Virus record (IMG/VR): IMGVR_UViG_3300044527_000465
Span: 1 to 20,186 of that record
From: a virus
Direction: 5' to 3' (one strand)
Length of the DNA stretch: 20,186 nt
Positions 19,690 through 20,186 of this stretch are shown one piece after another (the stretch's first letter is position 1; each line of letters opens with the position of its first letter). Both the position numbers and the translations under genes were made by a program. The notes under the pieces are model-generated. The model was not told the DNA's origin, searched no databases, and saw only the letters and a list, made by a program, of their open reading frames with translations.

Positions 19690-20186
19690 ATGGACATCAC
19701 CACCGCACAGAACAACTTCCGCAAGGTGACGGCCGCGTCCGTTCCGGCCACCTACACCGCTGGCGGGGCGACCCTCGTTCAGACCCCGCCCACCACCGGG
19801 CTGCTGTTCGACTACACCTCGGCATCGGTCAACGGGCAGAACCCCTCGCTGCTCTACGTCATGCCGTTCATGGTGTCGGCAACCACCGCGCAGACCGCCA
19901 TCGGTATGCGGCTCCTTGGTTGGCGCAAGTACCTGGACACCAGCGGCACGCTCACGGGCGTGACCATTGCGGATACAGCCGGCAACTTTACCTGTAATGC
20001 CAACCCAACCCTGGCGGTCGGGCAGGCGCTGACCATTGCCGGAACATTTGGCGGTACTGGATCAATCACCCTTCCGGCGTATTCAAACCCGACCACTTAC
20101 TACATCATCGCCACGAACGGATCAAGCACGTTCCAGCTCTCGGCAACCTCAGGTGGTACGGCGATCACAACGACCGCTGGTACTCC
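19690..20186 (+). CDS. Structural protein, N-terminal part (cut by window edge)
   Basis: ATG 19690 follows the previous stop by one base, and GAGGAG is 10 bases upstream. The 165 visible residues are Thr/Ala/Gly-rich beta sequence. After an N-terminal part (NNFRKVTAASVPATYT, LLFDYTSASVNGQN, VMPFMVSATTAQTAIGMRLL) comes a module TIAGTFGGTGSI … YYIIATNGSSTFQLSATSGG, a repeat seen in phage virion beta-domains. It is probably a capsid-decoration, neck or tail-related protein of the head module. The 3' end lies outside the window, so its full size is unknown. Confidence 0.7.
   Translation, partial: MDITTAQNNFRKVTAASVPATYTAGGATLVQTPPTTGLLFDYTSASVNGQNPSLLYVMPFMVSATTAQTAIGMRLLGWRKYLDTSGTLTGVTIADTAGNFTCNANPTLAVGQALTIAGTFGGTGSITLPAYSNPTTYYIIATNGSSTFQLSATSGGTAITTTAGT

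Overview
The window is a high-GC stretch of a tailed double-stranded DNA phage (Caudoviricetes) or prophage. It carries large terminase, DUF935-type portal, MuF-like head protein and early structural genes, next to a recombination and DNA-modification module. Sigma70-like promoters, strong Shine-Dalgarno (SD) sites, rho-independent terminators and dense ATGA/GTGA gene overlaps point to a bacterial host of high GC content. I cannot name the host. No rRNA, tRNA, CRISPR array, integrase or transposase was recognised.

Layout: (1) 1-1405, plus strand: end of an upstream module, with two very small membrane peptides and a 306-aa cysteine-rich protein. (2) 1341-6642, minus strand: an early operon of ten translationally coupled genes (6558 to 2444), including a C5 cytosine methyltransferase, DNA-binding proteins and a RusA resolvase. 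A RecT-type annealing protein follows with its own promoter and a terminator. (3) 6720-7915, plus: a metallophosphoesterase and a small HExxH protein. (4) 7916-8439: 524 bases without a gene, filled with a candidate structured RNA, operator-like palindromes, a weak promoter and a leader hairpin. (5) 8440-9749, plus: a DUF1376 replication-type protein with 12-bp tandem repeats, and two hypotheticals. (6) 9867-10250: a one-gene transcription unit with its own promoter and terminator. (7) 10281-12975, plus: small coupled genes including an RNA polymerase alpha-CTD-like protein, a truncated Dam-type methyltransferase, and an AT-rich foreign DUF4338 (DruA-like) gene. (8) 12998-20186, plus: packaging and head module, namely a probable small terminase, large terminase, portal, MuF protein with intein, a helical protein with an internal duplication, and an incomplete structural protein.

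The most striking feature lies in the MuF gene. It is interrupted at a conserved Cys by a 276-aa Hint intein. Entirely inside the intein, on the opposite strand and exactly codon-against-codon, lies a 237-aa ORF that looks like a homing endonuclease, with an N-terminal helix-turn-helix and a Vsr/DUF559-like nuclease core. The intein therefore seems to carry its homing gene in antisense, not as an in-frame insert. Other notable points are a leader element (GCACGTTGCG) just downstream of three promoters, and a RecT protein with an SSB-like C-terminal tip.
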